A stretch of DNA of 64,000 nt. Origin: Drosophila pseudoobscura (taxonomy: Eukaryota; Arthropoda; Insecta; Diptera; Drosophilidae). The stretch is from assembly GCF_009870125.1 (NCBI RefSeq), contig NC_046683.1, positions 58,853,869-58,917,868 of the forward strand, read 5' to 3'. The position numbers were made by a program, and so were the translations under genes. The notes beneath the pieces were generated by a model. The model searched no databases, was not told the origin of the DNA, and saw only the letters and a list, made by a program, of their open reading frames with translations. Below, one piece after another: positions 11,929 through 24,840 of the stretch; the stretch's first letter is position 1; each line of letters opens with the position of its first letter.

Positions 11929-14495
11929 ATGAAGATGTGCAGATTGCCGATGCAACCGCTGCTGCTGGGGCTCTGGCTGCTGCTGCTGATTGAAGTGCAG
12001 GTAAGGAACCTTTCACCTGTTCGCTCGGTTTGTTGCCCAAGTCGGAGGGGCATTGCCCAAGCCTAGATGGGGAATCTAATCTATTTAACAGTTCTTAGAA
12101 TGAACTTCCTGATTAGGCCACATGAACCGTAACCAATCGTTGGCCAATCGCTGGCCCGCCTGTCTAACGGATATGCTCTCTGCTCTAATGCAGATTGCGT
12201 ATCGACCGACCGCGAGCGGAAGAGAGGCTTTGTCTGCCTGGCCAAAAATTATGTGGCTTTGTGGCTGTTGCCTAGCCTCTGCTGCTGATGCAGCACTTTT
12301 CGTTGTGCGGGGCTCATAAAAACCAAAGACTTGGGACACAAACTCGAGCCGAGTGATTTATCGCATTGCGTATACGCCCCACGTGCCTGGCCTGACGCAC
12401 TTCTCTCTCTTGGGCACTTCTTTCTTGCAGCAACCCATCAGCGGCCTGGAACAGAGTACAGACTACTCGGTGGTGAGCAAAACGGCGGCGGTGGCCACCA
12501 CCACATCGGCTCCTCCACACACGGTGGCGCCACCTCCACGCAGCTTCAAGGGCCGCATTCAGACCACGACTCCGACGTCCAGAACAGCGACTGGGACTCG
12601 CCCTCTGGCCACTGGAGCGGAGGCGCAGCAGGAGCTGGTGGGCATCTCCTCCAAATCGTATATTTCGGGACCCACCACACAGGCCTCGAAGCTGTCCAAG
12701 CGCGCCGGCCTTGCCGGCCCCAAGAAGTTCCCCAAGGACGTCCGCAACCGCAGCAGCGTCGCCGTAGAGCGCAACAAGCTGCATCATGATGTGCCCGACC
12801 ATGTTCCGGACTCTTCTGGCTATATACCGCATCGCATTGGACATCCTGTTCACCTGGACTACGGGTCCACGGGCGTGGATTCTAGTGGAGCTCCGACAGG
12901 AAGTGCCGGCTATCATGCGCCGCCCTATGAGGGCAACAAATGGCACGAGGAGTACTGGGATCAGGAATACGCGGGGCATCAGTTTCTCCACAACAGCACT
13001 AGAGTGCAACGTGAGTTGAAATCGCCCTCCTTTTAGTGGTTAAGATCCTCCCTTAGTTCCTGCTCTTCCTCCAAATAGACATTGAAGCGGAGTGCCAGGA
13101 CGACTACATGAAAATACGCATTGGCTTTAATGGCTCCTTCAGTGGACTGCTCTACTCTGCGGGCTATGCCTACGATCCGGACTGCATGTACATCAATGGC
13201 TCGGGTCGGGACTATTACGAGTTCTACATCCAATTGAATCGTTGTGGCACACTGGGCAAGAACTCCCTGCAGGAGGAGAGTCGCAAGAATCCAACAGTTC
13301 GTACCTTTACTTGAAAGGAAAACCATTTATATATCACATCTTTTGTTTTCCAATTAGAACTTTATGTGGAACACGGTGACGGTACAATATAATCCACTGA
13401 TTGAGGAGGAGTACGATGAGCACTTTAAGGTCACGTGCGAGTATGGCTACGACTTCTGGAAGACGGTGACGTTTCCCTTTCTAGATGTGGAGTAAGTATC
13501 CATTTATCCTCTGTGAATTTCGAGTCTGATTTTCTCCTCTCCCCCAGGGTGGCCACTGGCAATCCTGTGGTCTTCACACTGAGTCCACCCGAATGCTATA
13601 TGGAAATCCAGAATGGCTACGGCATTGGGGGACCCCGCGTGACGGGGCCGGTGCGAGTGGGCGATCCCCTGACCCTGATCATCTACATGAGGAGCAAGTA
13701 CGGTGAGTATTTAGAGTCCATAGCAAGTGCGAATATATCATGGCTCAATGGTTATCGTGCGATCGATCCACAGATGGCTTTGACATTGTGGTCAACGATT
13801 GCTACGCACACAATGGCGCCAACAAGCGGATACAGCTCATCGATCAGCATGGCTGTCCGGTGGATGACAAGCTCATCTCACGCTTCAGGGGCTCCTGGTC
13901 CGATGCGGGCGTCTACGAGACACAGGTGTATGCGTACATGAAAACCTTTCGGTTCACTGGCTCCCCAGCCCTCTACATTGAGTGTGACGTCCGCATGTGC
14001 CACGGACGTTGTCCGGTAAGTCGGATGTCAGACTGTATCCAGAAGATGGCTCATTGCTGATCTGATCCCTTGCAGAGTCAGCCCTGTCATTGGCGCAACC
14101 TGAAGGCGGTCACTAAGCGCGACACCTCCAACATGACGGCCACGAATCTCTCTCTCCCTCCATTGTCCGTCGATGGAGACGCCGCCACCGCCACCACGGA
14201 GAGTCCCTCCACGCAGACTTCGCTCTCGGAGAACGTGAACCTGTTCCAGTCGCTGCGCGTGCTGCAGGAGGGTGAAAACGATGGCGATGATGTCTATGCC
14301 CATCGCCAGACAAAGCCCCCAGGGCCGCACCAGACCTGCCTGAAGACCTCGACCTTCTCAGCGCTGACCGCCGCTGGCTCAGCCCTGCTTTGTGTGCTGA
14401 CGGTGACGCTATTCATTGCCTGCTCGCGGCTGAAGCGGCGCAAGGAGTCGACGCTCTACGACTCCTACATAGCGCACAAGGGTCAAATCGATTGA
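11929..14495 (+). CDS. dyl: Dusky-like, ZP-domain apical membrane protein
   Basis: Seven coding exons, 11929-12000, 12431-13010, 13079-13296, 13358-13491, 13548-13702, 13774-14015 and 14076-14495, join in frame to 606 residues. Exon 1 is a signal peptide (MKMCRLPMQ then a Leu-rich core). Exon 2 encodes a Thr/Pro/Ser-rich linker. A zona pellucida domain begins near C223 and runs to about C471; its paired cysteines include YDPDC, NRCGTLG, VTCEYGY, ECDVRMCHGRC. A KR dibasic site lies at 481-482, a transmembrane helix at about 561-583, and a short basic tail ends in HKGQID. In flies dyl is a miniature/dusky paralogue that anchors the apical matrix and shapes chitin in bristles and other cuticle. 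The start is the first ATG after the UTR acceptor and opens the signal peptide. The identity rests on the ZP sequence, which I know closely from the D. melanogaster protein. Confidence 0.93.
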
Positions 14496-14679
14496 TTTGC
14501 TTGGCTTTCGCTTTGAGCGTAAGATTGTGTATATAGTTTATGTCCAACCATGTTCTGTTCGCTCTTAGATTGTAGATTAAATTAAGTTTTTTTTGTAGTA
14601 TTTTCTTAGGTTTTTCGTTATAATTTTAAGTTTCGATTTCGCCAATGAAAAAGCATCATTTCCATAATGAATATGGTAA

Positions 14680-14685
14680 AATAAA
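14680..14685 (+). terminator. dyl: Poly(A) signal of dyl
   Basis: AATAAA 185 bases after the dyl stop, in a T-rich then A-rich 3' UTR. Confidence 0.7.
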
Positions 14686-14689
14686 CAAA

Positions 14690-17600
14690 CGGTTGTCCCC
14701 ACAATTGGTTTCAAAGTAACGGCCCTAATGAATTCTGCCCAGCCTCCCAAAAGTATGCAACAATTTCAGCTTCGACTTGCACAGCTACATGAATCTTACA
14801 TCCATTCTACGTACATTCCTCAAACTGCTACATTACTTTTACATCTACATTCTACGAAATGCAAGGAATGCCACATTCGGCCTTCGGCCTTTCAGCTTGC
14901 TAAATTAATAACTTCTGAGCGAATGAAGACATCTTCATACAATAAACCACACTTGAAAGGAAAATCTTTCGAAATTCAGCCTGCACGAAAACCCGGTGCT
15001 ACGATGTCTATAAGCTGTACAATGCATTGTCAAAGTTGAACTCTGTTGCCAGTGCATGCTTAATTTGCATTAATTTTTTGGTAGATACAAATTTGTTCGT
15101 GGTCAATTTACCTATAGATAATAATTTTATATTTAATTTGTAACTTAATTGGATCTTATAAATATGATAACAACTAAAAATTTGTTTATTTTAAATGTTG
15201 GTCAATTTGTTGTATTTTTTTCGAGGTCGTCACACAGATCGGTTTCCATAGCTCTGTTGCGGTAGTTGCACAGATAAGGGTTAAGAAATATTCAAAGAGA
15301 AATATTACAAAAAATTTCGAGGTGGGCTCTGAGGATTCTTTTAAAAAAAACCACAAAAAATGCATAGTTTTCTCTAGAAAAGTCTTTCCAAATTTCTCAG
15401 TGTTTCCATTTTCGAAAGCCTTAAGAAATCCTCTATCAGCTGCTCACTCAGAAAATGACTTTTGCCGCCTCTTTTCGGCTGATGTGCCACTGTGTGCCGT
15501 TTAGGAGGGGATGCGGGAGGCGTGCGTCTGGCTGTCGTCTGTCTCATTTTATGCTGCCCCATGTGGGGGGCATAAGGAAACGCCATCTTGGCTTGTGCCA
15601 CTTGTCGGCGCACTTCCTCATGGGCCATGGATATGGCATGCCATGCCCCAGCCATTGACATGCCCGTTCAGTGTTTTGTGTGCTGTGCTTGTCATGGATT
15701 TGCTGGAGATTTATTTATTGTGACGGTTTTTTGTCGGTCGTGCGCTTTGCCGCATGATTTTCATTTGTTGGTTGCTGCCGCTGTTGGCCGCTTCTGCCAT
15801 GGGGCTGCTGCTGCTGCTGACACAAATTTTCGACTGCGGCGTGCCGCAAAACATTGCCCAAAGTGTTAATATGGTTGAGGACTTTTAATATTACCCAACT
15901 GGCAGTCAGTGCAACTGCCACAGCCACAACAACAGCCGCACAGCCACTCTGCTAATTGTGCAATTTTCTCGATGGGCTGACGCCTCATTTTGGGCGTTTG
16001 GCCAGCGCTTCTCGGTGGTTCTTGAGTGTAAAAATTAACACGGAACCACCAGACAGAAGCCACCAGCCAGAAGCCACCAGCCAGTAGCTGGTGTCAAAAA
16101 TTGCTTTGACTAATTAATTTATTTGGCTATGGCGTACACCTGAGAAAACAAACATGCAAACACCAGAAACAAAAGAACTCGCCAGCAGACAATCCAAATG
16201 TTTATGATATTAAATTATATTTTTCGCACACAATTTTGCATACAATGTGCCGTGACGCCTTTATGGATTCCGCCTTTGCTCATTTATGATTAATTGCAGT
16301 TTAAAAACGCCGCTAAGCAAAACACAACTAATTGAATCGCAGAAAATTCACATTCCAAAACATCCCCAAAATATTAAAATGCCCCAACATGCCCCGCCCA
16401 GTGGGGCAATAGTTATGAAAAGAGATTTCTCCGCTCAACTACCAGGTATCTAGGCCATCGCCGAGGGTCCATCTCGGGCACGTTTCGCGGCTGAGAGGCG
16501 ACCTTGAGGGCGGCGGCTGCGGCGACGACGGCGACTGCGACCCGGCCAAAAGTGTTTCAATTGAATGCAGCCAAAATAATTTATGAAAATACAGAAATTA
16601 ATTTGATGTAATTTGCGTTGGCGTTTGCCATTGATTTTATCGCTAGCCGAGCTGCAAAAAATAGGAGAAATACTTACAGCTGTAGGAGCTGGCGATGATG
16701 AGGTGGCTGCTGCTGGGTGCTGGCTGCTGGCTGCATGTGGATGCCGCTTTGGTGACACCAAAATGGCACCCAAATTGCGGCAGCCCCGGCTTGCTACGAC
16801 TCCGACACCGACACCGACACAAAGGCTTCAAAATGCTGCTTTTTATGCGCTGTGAGGCAGCGACCTTACAGTGTTTTTTTGCTGACGCCAGTCGCACTGC
16901 CACATGATGTCTCATAACTTTTGCACGTTCGTGGCCTGGGTCTTTCGCTTGCATTGTATTGCGCTGTCATGCGCACATGAAAATCATCAACATCATCATC
17001 ATCATCATCACCATCGCCATCACCATCGTCGTCGTCGTCGTCACCATCATCAGGCAGGCAAAAGGTAACTTTTGCATCAGCAATGCAAAAATATGCTTTC
17101 ATTACCAAACGTCTAGCGCGAAGCTTCATATGGCATGCATAATGTGTTCCTTTTGGCTGTATCTGTATCTTTTGCCATTGTGGCAAGAATCTTTAGGCGT
17201 TTAAGCTTTGGGTCTCCTCCGCCTCCTCTATCCATGAAAACCATTCAAATCGTTACACGGAAGTGCTGCCTTCAAACGGACTGCGTAATATTGTAATTTA
17301 TGTAATTAAAGCTGTCGGACGGACAAGTGCTGACAGTTCCAGAGTCACGAAAGAACAGCCAAAGTTTCCAAACTGTGACCAATGCCATCGAGCACGAACT
17401 GTTTGGCTTCCTCCCTGAATCCCAGAGTAAACCTTAAACCTTAAGCTTGTTAATGATGTAATTCCCTTAACCTTTTGTGCATTCTATTGGAATCATTCAG
17501 GCGCCATGAGGAACTGCGGCCTGCTAATGATATTCGTCAGTAATTAGGCGCAACATATCATAGAAAAAACAACTACAACAACAACTATGAAGTAACAAAT

Positions 17601-18090
17601 TAAGCGCCACGCCCACATGACCTTTTGAGGCGTTGCTTGTGTGTGTGTGTGTGTAGGCTCAAGTGTTGTGCCATAATTAATTTAATATCCAAGTTTATAA
17701 CACAATTAGGAACACACAGATCCGAGGGCGGAAGCGTTCGTTCTCGCTTTTCGCAGGCACTGTGGCGGAACTTCTTTTTTGAGGGCGGTTGGCATCCCTG
17801 TCGGGTCGGAGCACATGTCCAACATCCAACAGCTGTTGCGGCCTTTGTTTACAAACTAACAAAGGGAGAGGACGGGACGGAGAGAGCCAGCGAGAGAGAG
17901 AGAGAGAGAGAGCAGCCACCCCTTGGATAAGGGAGAGGGTGCTGATTTTGATTTTGGGTGCTCTCTTTTATCCGGAATTTCAGCATCCGAGTCGACGCCT
18001 GCGCCGTGGCCCTGCCATTCGGCTGCTGCGCGCCTCACAGTCGCAGGCCCATTGATTTTTATCCAGAATCCCGAAGTAGAGTTCTTAATC
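14690..18090. other. Intergenic DNA between dyl and nAChRbeta1
   Basis: No supported gene. It contains an open frame at 14728-15039 without family features, a GC-rich island at 16445-16560 whose three minus frames stay open, CAT/CGT triplet runs at 16985-17050, a GT run at 17637-17654 and a GA run at 17892-17912. The GA-rich part near 17850-18120 may be the promoter area of nAChRbeta1; no TATA box marks it. Confidence 0.5.
16985..17050. repeat. Imperfect CAT/CGT trinucleotide tract
   Basis: Runs of CAT, CAC and CGT triplets with interruptions, in noncoding DNA. Confidence 0.8.
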
Positions 18091-18374
18091 CGCACCCAAC
18101 CGGACCTGCTCCAGTCAGAGCAGCGCAGAGCTCTTGAGGAAAATTCGGAAAAGCCTTGTGAAAATTGGTCCATTAATTAATAGATAATCAAAGCGTTCAG
18201 CTCTGGCCTAAAGGTGAAGTGCAAAACCTTTTCAAAGAAGAGTTCCACCAGCTCTAAGGCTGCTGTTCTTTGTGTGTCTGCAGTTCGGGGCGTGGACTCC
18301 ATTCATCCATCCAGTCCATCAGTCATGTCCTGGTTGCAGTTGTAAGTGCAGGAAAAGCGGAAAAGCGGACTACC

Positions 18375-21300
18375 ATGGACACCAGCAACAGCAGATCCTG
18401 GCTGCTCTACGGCATCCTGGGGCTCCTGGCGATTGCCGCAGGTACGTACGTTGCGGGGCCGAGAGGGGGCGGCGCCAACTCTGCCCCCATTTCCGGGCTG
18501 GGGCCCTGTTATGTAATGAAAAACTCGCGAAAAAGGCCAAAGGAAAAACTCTGTTAAAACTCTGCTAACCGTTTCTATAAAATCCAACCCCTTCCGCAAA
18601 AAAACAAAAGAAAAACTATCTCTCTTTCTCTCTCTCTCTCTCTCTCTTAGCTAGCTAACAAATTTTTACAGCAATGATTTGATTTTTTTCTTAAATTTAA
18701 CAAACTTGCGCTGGCAGCGCCGCCTTAACAAGTTCTCCAAGCTCTCATTTTGGCCAACAACCAACCACCACCACCACCACCGCCACTGCCACTGCCACCG
18801 CCAGCCTCATGCCGCGGACCGCTGCTCCCTTATTGTACATCTCAGCCTCTCAACACCACAACCCCACAACCAACCAAGAACCAGAACCAGAACCACCAGA
18901 AACAACAGCCAGAGACCAGAAACAACAGAAACCAGAAAAAAAGAATAACAGAAACCGCCACACGAACCATCGAACGCCTGAGAATGCCTGAGAATAGATC
19001 CCCGACAAAATGAATACAAATGAGACTTGGAGAAACTGCCAAAGCGACGCTGCTGCAGCGCTGCCTACGAAAAAAAAAAAATACGAGAAAATTATAAACA
19101 AACTCACAAAACTGCGCTAGTCATTAACTAACTCTATATCAAACTATATAGTATATATATATTCCATATAATCTATCGTAGAACTCTCCTTAGTAGCACA
19201 CCCACCACCACCACCCGCACAAGAAAGCAGTTGAGTGCTGCCCCTTAAGAATAGATCTTCTTCTATAGAACTGCATATCTCTGCTCTCTCTGTCTTTGTC
19301 TCTCCTGCTCTTGCTCGTGCTCTTGTTCTCCCTCTCTCTCTCTCTCTCTCCGTATAATGCTCGACAACTGTAAACTTCTGTACCCTACTATATATAGCCA
19401 AGACTATAAAAAACTATTCACTTTCAGTACACCTATATATCCGTACTCCCTCTGCCTCTCTCTGTCTCTCTCTGCCTCTCTCTCTCTCTCTCTGTCTGTC
19501 TCTGTCTATATATAAGTATATCCTCCTTAGCTATTTCTGCCTTTTGTAATTATACATTTCTCCAAGCCCATCCATCTAAGTCCCCCCTTATTCCCACCCC
19601 CCCTGACTATTCCCCGTATTAAGGGCTACCACAAGGTCCTTGAGGGACACAGCCACAGCCGCAGGATGAAATCGCAACTGAAATGAACAACAACCAAAAA
19701 AAAGATCAACCACAAAACAAAAACTTAACCGATATTAACCAAGAAAAAATTACTGATTTCAGTCAATGAAATGCATATATACAACAAACAATATATATAC
19801 TATCTATATATGTATATATATATATATATATGAAGATTTCTGTATCAACTGCCGAATCTTAATTCATACTCCTTCTCTTCTGAGCAGTCCAAGAAAAAAG
19901 ATATACTACTCGTTAGGCTAAAAAAATAAGTAGAACTCGCAATAGAACCCTGAAAACGAGGCGTACTTTTAGTGTCTAGAGCTCTCTTTTTGGTATATAA
20001 TGAATATAGTACATACACACACACAAACACCCACTCAACACACACATACACTCAACACACCCACATAAAATCATATACATAGTATCGGTATGAACATCCA
20101 GCCACCCCCATCAGACCGCCCTACCCCCCCACCCATTCACCTAGCCGTAAAGTGCAACTCCAGAAAGGAGTTTCAGCAACAACAGCAAGAAAAATAAAAC
20201 AACTCCACTCACTCACACGGCAGTAGGCACACGTGTGGTCCACATATATACACGCACACAGATAGGCGGCAAGGATAACCCGGTCACACACACAGGCAGG
20301 CGAGAGTGTGAGAGCCAGCCAGCCAGCAACCAGCCAGCATCCCAAAAAGAGCTTTCCGCTCTCTCGCTCTATCTCGCTCTCCCACGCCACGTGAAGGACA
20401 CAAAGCTTTCGGATAAAGTTTGAGGATAAACTTTACTCAGCTGTCGGCGAAGGAAAACAACGGATTACCGGAATATAGACGTCTCTTTCGCACTTTAGTT
20501 AGAAAGGGAATCCCCTGCTAGGTCCTTAGGATCTCTAAAGTCTCTAAAGGGGGGCGGGCACCCAAGTATAAGTGTTGCACATCGTTAAGCACCTTGTTGA
20601 TATCGTTATCGTTATCGCTAGCTGTGTTATCGTGTTATCGTAGTACAATTTAGGACTCTAGGACTGTAAGAACCACCAAAAGCGAGAGGCATTTGCATTA
20701 AAGCAGCCACTATGTGGGGGTGGACACCCTCGCATAGTTCTTGTTTAATGGAAGTGCCTCCGAATGCGGCGTATATGCAACGTAGGCCAAGAACCATCAC
20801 AACAACAGCAACAGCAACATGCCACACTTGCAGCACCACCACCCAACCACCACCAAACCAAACCAAACAAAAAGTAATAAGCGGTACTCATGTCTCGTCC
20901 ATTTTTGTTTAACTTTTTCCAAAATCAAAAAATCAAAATTCCAAAAATTCCAAGTTGCTAAAGAAGAAGATGATGAAGAATCGGTGAAATGTCTCTCTCT
21001 CTCTCTCTCTGTCTCTCTGTCTCTGTACTATCTGTCTCTCTCTCTCGCTCTCTCAGTCTCTCTCGCTCTCTCCTTCTCACATTGTCTCTCTCTCTCTCTC
21101 TCTGTCTCTCTGCCTAACTCTATCTCTGTCTAAGCTATAATCATCCTAAGCCCATTCAAAAATGAAAAATTAAATTTAAACAAAAAAAAAAAAAAACCAA
21201 GAAAAACTAAAAACAAAAAATACAACAACTTTGCTCATCCGTTCCGTTTCTTTCGTTTCTCTGTATTCTCCTGATTTTCGTTAAATCTTTGATTTCCTTT

Positions 21301-24114
21301 TTGATTTAATATTTATTCTCTGTCTATATCTTTCTCTCCCCCGATTTCTGGCAAATCTGTTTCGTTAACCGCCTTTCGTTGACTATTTATTTTGGATTCC
21401 CCTCGGTTCTCTTTTGTTTTTGTGTTTTTTTAGTCAGTGCATCCGAAGATGAAGAGCGCCTGGTGCGTGACCTCTTTCGAGGCTACAATAAACTCATACG
21501 ACCCGTACAGAATATGACACAAAAAGTTGGAGTAAGATTTGGTTTGGCGTTCGTACAGCTAATCAATGTCGTAAGTGTTCACAAAAATCAAATTTGCCAA
21601 AAACAAAACAAAAAAAACCATAAAATAATAAGAATATATCTATAAAAAAAAATAACAAAAAAAAAAACTAACATTAGTAGAGTGTAAATGTATTTTAAAC
21701 AAGAAGTTCTTTAGTTTCGTTAACGCCACACACACACACACACCGACACACACACACCCACACACAAACACCAACACAAGCAAACACCCCGCCCAGCCAC
21801 GCCCATGTTTAAGTTAATGGGCCTGGCATGGTAGGGCCGTCGTGGAAGCATCCCAAAGTTTATGAGTTTTGTTTTTTGAAAATTTATTTTATGCTTTGTA
21901 AATAATTACGTACACCGTTGCCTTGACTTTGACATTGTCTTTGTGTATGTTTCGTAGTGCTGAAGAAATACAGTTACAAGCCAAATACTAATACGAATAC
22001 TAACCCTAAAGAACTAAGATTAAACAAGCAAACAAAACTAACCAACTAACTAACAAAACTAAGAGTTAACCAAATGCGAAATAATTGTCTTAACTATCCC
22101 TTCCCGCCCACTCTCTCTCTCTCTCAAAACCAACCAAAAACTCGATTCGATTTCGATTCGTTTCGAATCTCCAATACAAATCGTTATCGTAATCGTACTC
22201 GTACTCGTACTCGTCCTCGTACCGTTATCTCTCACGTAACCACCACTCAACCAAAAAACCACCAAAAAACCACCAAAAACCACCAAAAACCACCATCAAC
22301 CATGATATCACCACAATCAAAAACCGATCAAATACAAACGAATTCCCGAACCGAACCGTACCGAACCGAATCAAGAATGAGAAAAATCAAATTATGAAAT
22401 CAAACGTTTGGTTACGTTTGGTTTGGTACGACTACCAGCTGCAGTGGGATGAGGCCGACTACGGCGGCATCGGGGTGCTCCGTCTGCCCCCCGACAAGGT
22501 TTGGAAGCCGGACATTGTGCTCTTCAATAAGTGAGTAAATGGCCATTATAAAACGTATGTTACTAGTACTCCAGACTCTCTATCTCTCTCTGTCTCTCTC
22601 TCGCTCAACTCTGTACACTAACCAACCAAATAAAGAAAAAAAAAAAATGAGAAAAGAAAAGAAAAAAAAAGTAGTAGGCGAAAGTAATCCACAGCTTTGC
22701 GGCGACCTTTCTCGTACTTCCATATAGCCGAAGACTAACATTTACATTTATTCCCTACCCCACGACAGCGCCGATGGCAACTACGAGGTCCGCTACAAGT
22801 CCAACGTGCTCATCTATCCCACTGGCGAGGTGCTGTGGGTGCCGCCGGCCATCTACCAGAGCTCCTGCACCATCGACGTCACCTACTTCCCCTTCGACCA
22901 GCAGACCTGCATCATGAAGTTCGGCTCGTGGACCTTCAACGGCGACCAGGTGTCGCTGGCCCTCTACAACAACAAGAACTTTGTCGATCTATCCGATTAC
23001 TGGAAGTCGGGCACCTGGGACATCATCGAGGTGCCCGCGTACCTCAATGTCTACGACGGGGACAGCACCCATCCCACCGAGACGGACATCACCTTCTACA
23101 TCATCATTCGGCGCAAGACCCTCTTCTACACGGTCAATTTGATCCTGCCCACGGTGCTGATTTCCTTCCTCTGTGTGCTGGTCTTCTATCTGCCAGCCGA
23201 GGCGGGCGAAAAGGTTTGTTTAACGGGCGAAAAGTCCCTCTGTGCTGGATATTGATCTGGATACGTCCCTTCCCTTCCCAGGTAACCCTTGGCATTAGTA
23301 TTCTCCTGTCACTGGTTGTGTTCCTGTTGCTCGTGTCGAAAATTCTGCCGCCCACATCGCTGGTGCTGCCACTGATCGCCAAGTATCTGCTGTTCACCTT
23401 CATCATGAACACGGTCTCCATTCTGGTGACGGTGATCATCATCAACTGGAACTTCCGCGGTCCGCGCACCCACCGCATGCCCATGTACATACGCTCAGTG
23501 TTTCTGCACTATCTGCCGGCGCTGCTGTTCATGAAGCGTCCGAGGAAGACCCGCCTCCGCTGGATGATGGAAATGCCGGGCATGAGCATGCCCGCACATC
23601 CGCATCCCTCGTACGGCTCGCCGGCCGAGCTGCCCAAGCATATCAGCGCCATCGGTGGCAAGCAGTCCAAAATGGAGGTCATGGAGCTGTCCGACTTGCA
23701 TCATCCGAACTGCAAAATCAACCGGAAGGTCAACAGCGGCGCCGAGCTGGGCCTAGGCGACGGCTGTCGTCGCGAGAGCGAGTCCTCCGACTCCATTCTG
23801 CTCTCGCCCGAGGCGAGCAAGGCCACCGAGGCGGTTGAGTTCATAGCCGAACATTTGCGCAACGAGGATCTCTACATACAGGTGAGTGTGAGCCAGCCAG
23901 AGTGTGTGGAGCCTCGGTGTACATTTAATATCTTCTACCTATGGTGCAGACCCGCGAGGATTGGAAGTACGTGGCCATGGTGATCGATCGCCTGCAGTTG
24001 TACATCTTCTTTATTGTGACAACGGCCGGCACGGTTGGCATTCTCATGGATGCCCCACATATCTTCGAGTACGTCGATCAGGATCGCATCATCGAGATCT
24101 ACAGGGGAAAGTAA
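18375..24114 (+). CDS. nAChRbeta1: Nicotinic acetylcholine receptor beta1 subunit (ARD)
   Basis: Six coding exons, 18375-18441, 21434-21570, 22376-22530, 22769-23213, 23282-23881 and 23950-24114, join to 522 residues, about the length of the D. melanogaster subunit. A signal peptide ends near residue 25. The ligand-binding domain has the Cys-loop C153-C167 (FPFD inside). M1 lies at about 235-258, then GEK at 266-268, the cation-selective ring before M2 (269-290). M3 is at about 300-322, a long intracellular loop follows, and M4 lies at about 476-498 in exon 6. The vicinal CC pair of loop C in alpha subunits is absent, which marks a beta subunit. It forms excitatory acetylcholine-gated channels with alpha subunits at insect central synapses. 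Intron 2 ends in an acceptor almost without pyrimidines (see findings). Upstream noncoding exons are likely, as AG acceptors precede the ATG. Confidence 0.96.
18618..18648 (+). repeat. CT tract in intron 1 of nAChRbeta1
   Basis: A nearly pure CT dinucleotide run on the sense strand, 180 bases inside the 3-kb first intron. Confidence 0.9.
19328..19508 (+). repeat. Compound CT/CTGT tracts in intron 1 of nAChRbeta1
   Basis: Two CT-rich blocks (19328-19350 and 19446-19508) separated by unique sequence. The second alternates CTCTCT with CTGTCT and TGCCT. Confidence 0.9.
20992..21130 (+). repeat. Long CT/CTGT tract in intron 1 of nAChRbeta1
   Basis: About 130 bases of CTCT with CTGT and CGCT interruptions, near the 3' end of intron 1. 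It is the longest of the CT tracts in this gene. Confidence 0.9.
22195..22223. repeat. ACTCGT hexamer microsatellite in intron 2 of nAChRbeta1
   Basis: Four to five units built on ACTCGT, 150 bases before the acceptor of exon 3. Confidence 0.8.
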
Positions 24115-24834
24115 GGAGGCATTTAGCTCGGCTCGGGGACGGGCCAAATTGAAAATGGTTAACAGCATTGCAAACGCAACAATAATAAGCAAAAGACAAG
24201 ACAAGACAAGAGAAGACAAGAGTGGAGAAAAACAATGAGAAAATTGCAACAATTAAAGCGGATTTTTAGAATTTACTAATTAAACGAAAACGAAAACTAA
24301 ACGAATAATGGCTTGAGCAAAATTACACACTAATACAACTAACTAACGTAAACGTAAGCGTTAAAGAACACACACACACCCACACAGACACACAGACGAA
24401 GTGGCACTCTGAGGGGAGGGGAGGGAGTACGCGTACACTAACTAAATACTAAAAAAAAAAACTAAAACTAAATGCAAATAGTTATTCAACCAGCAAGAAC
24501 AAATGTTTAACAATTAAATCAAAACAACAACCTAGTGGAATTGTGCGTAACTTTATAATTTTAATAACGAAACTTAGCTAATATATATACTAAAATCTAG
24601 ACGGAGAGTTTAAGTTTAAGGGTGGAGTGGATGTGTTGTTTTTTTTTTCTCCAGAACTTTGTTATGTTGAAGTCACCCTAAACTTAAGTAAAACAATTTT
24701 ACATTTAAGCAAAAGGAAAATCACACAGAATTTCACAATTTGTAAATGCTTCACAATCGATCAGATCACAGCTCCAGCTACCATAAGGAGAGCCCCCTCA
24801 CCCCAAACAAAAAGAAAAAACCAAACGAAAAGCC

Positions 24835-24840
24835 AATAAA
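24835..24840 (+). terminator. nAChRbeta1: Poly(A) signal of nAChRbeta1
   Basis: AATAAA about 720 bases after the stop, at the end of an A-rich 3' UTR. Confidence 0.6.

Noticed and set aside
12314-13009. Minus-strand frame over dyl exon 2
   Set aside because: Opposite a confirmed dyl exon; Arg/His-rich antisense composition.
14728-15039. 103-residue open frame with an ATG after dyl
   Set aside because: No signal, domain or codon bias. It may be part of an old repeat, but nothing confirms this.
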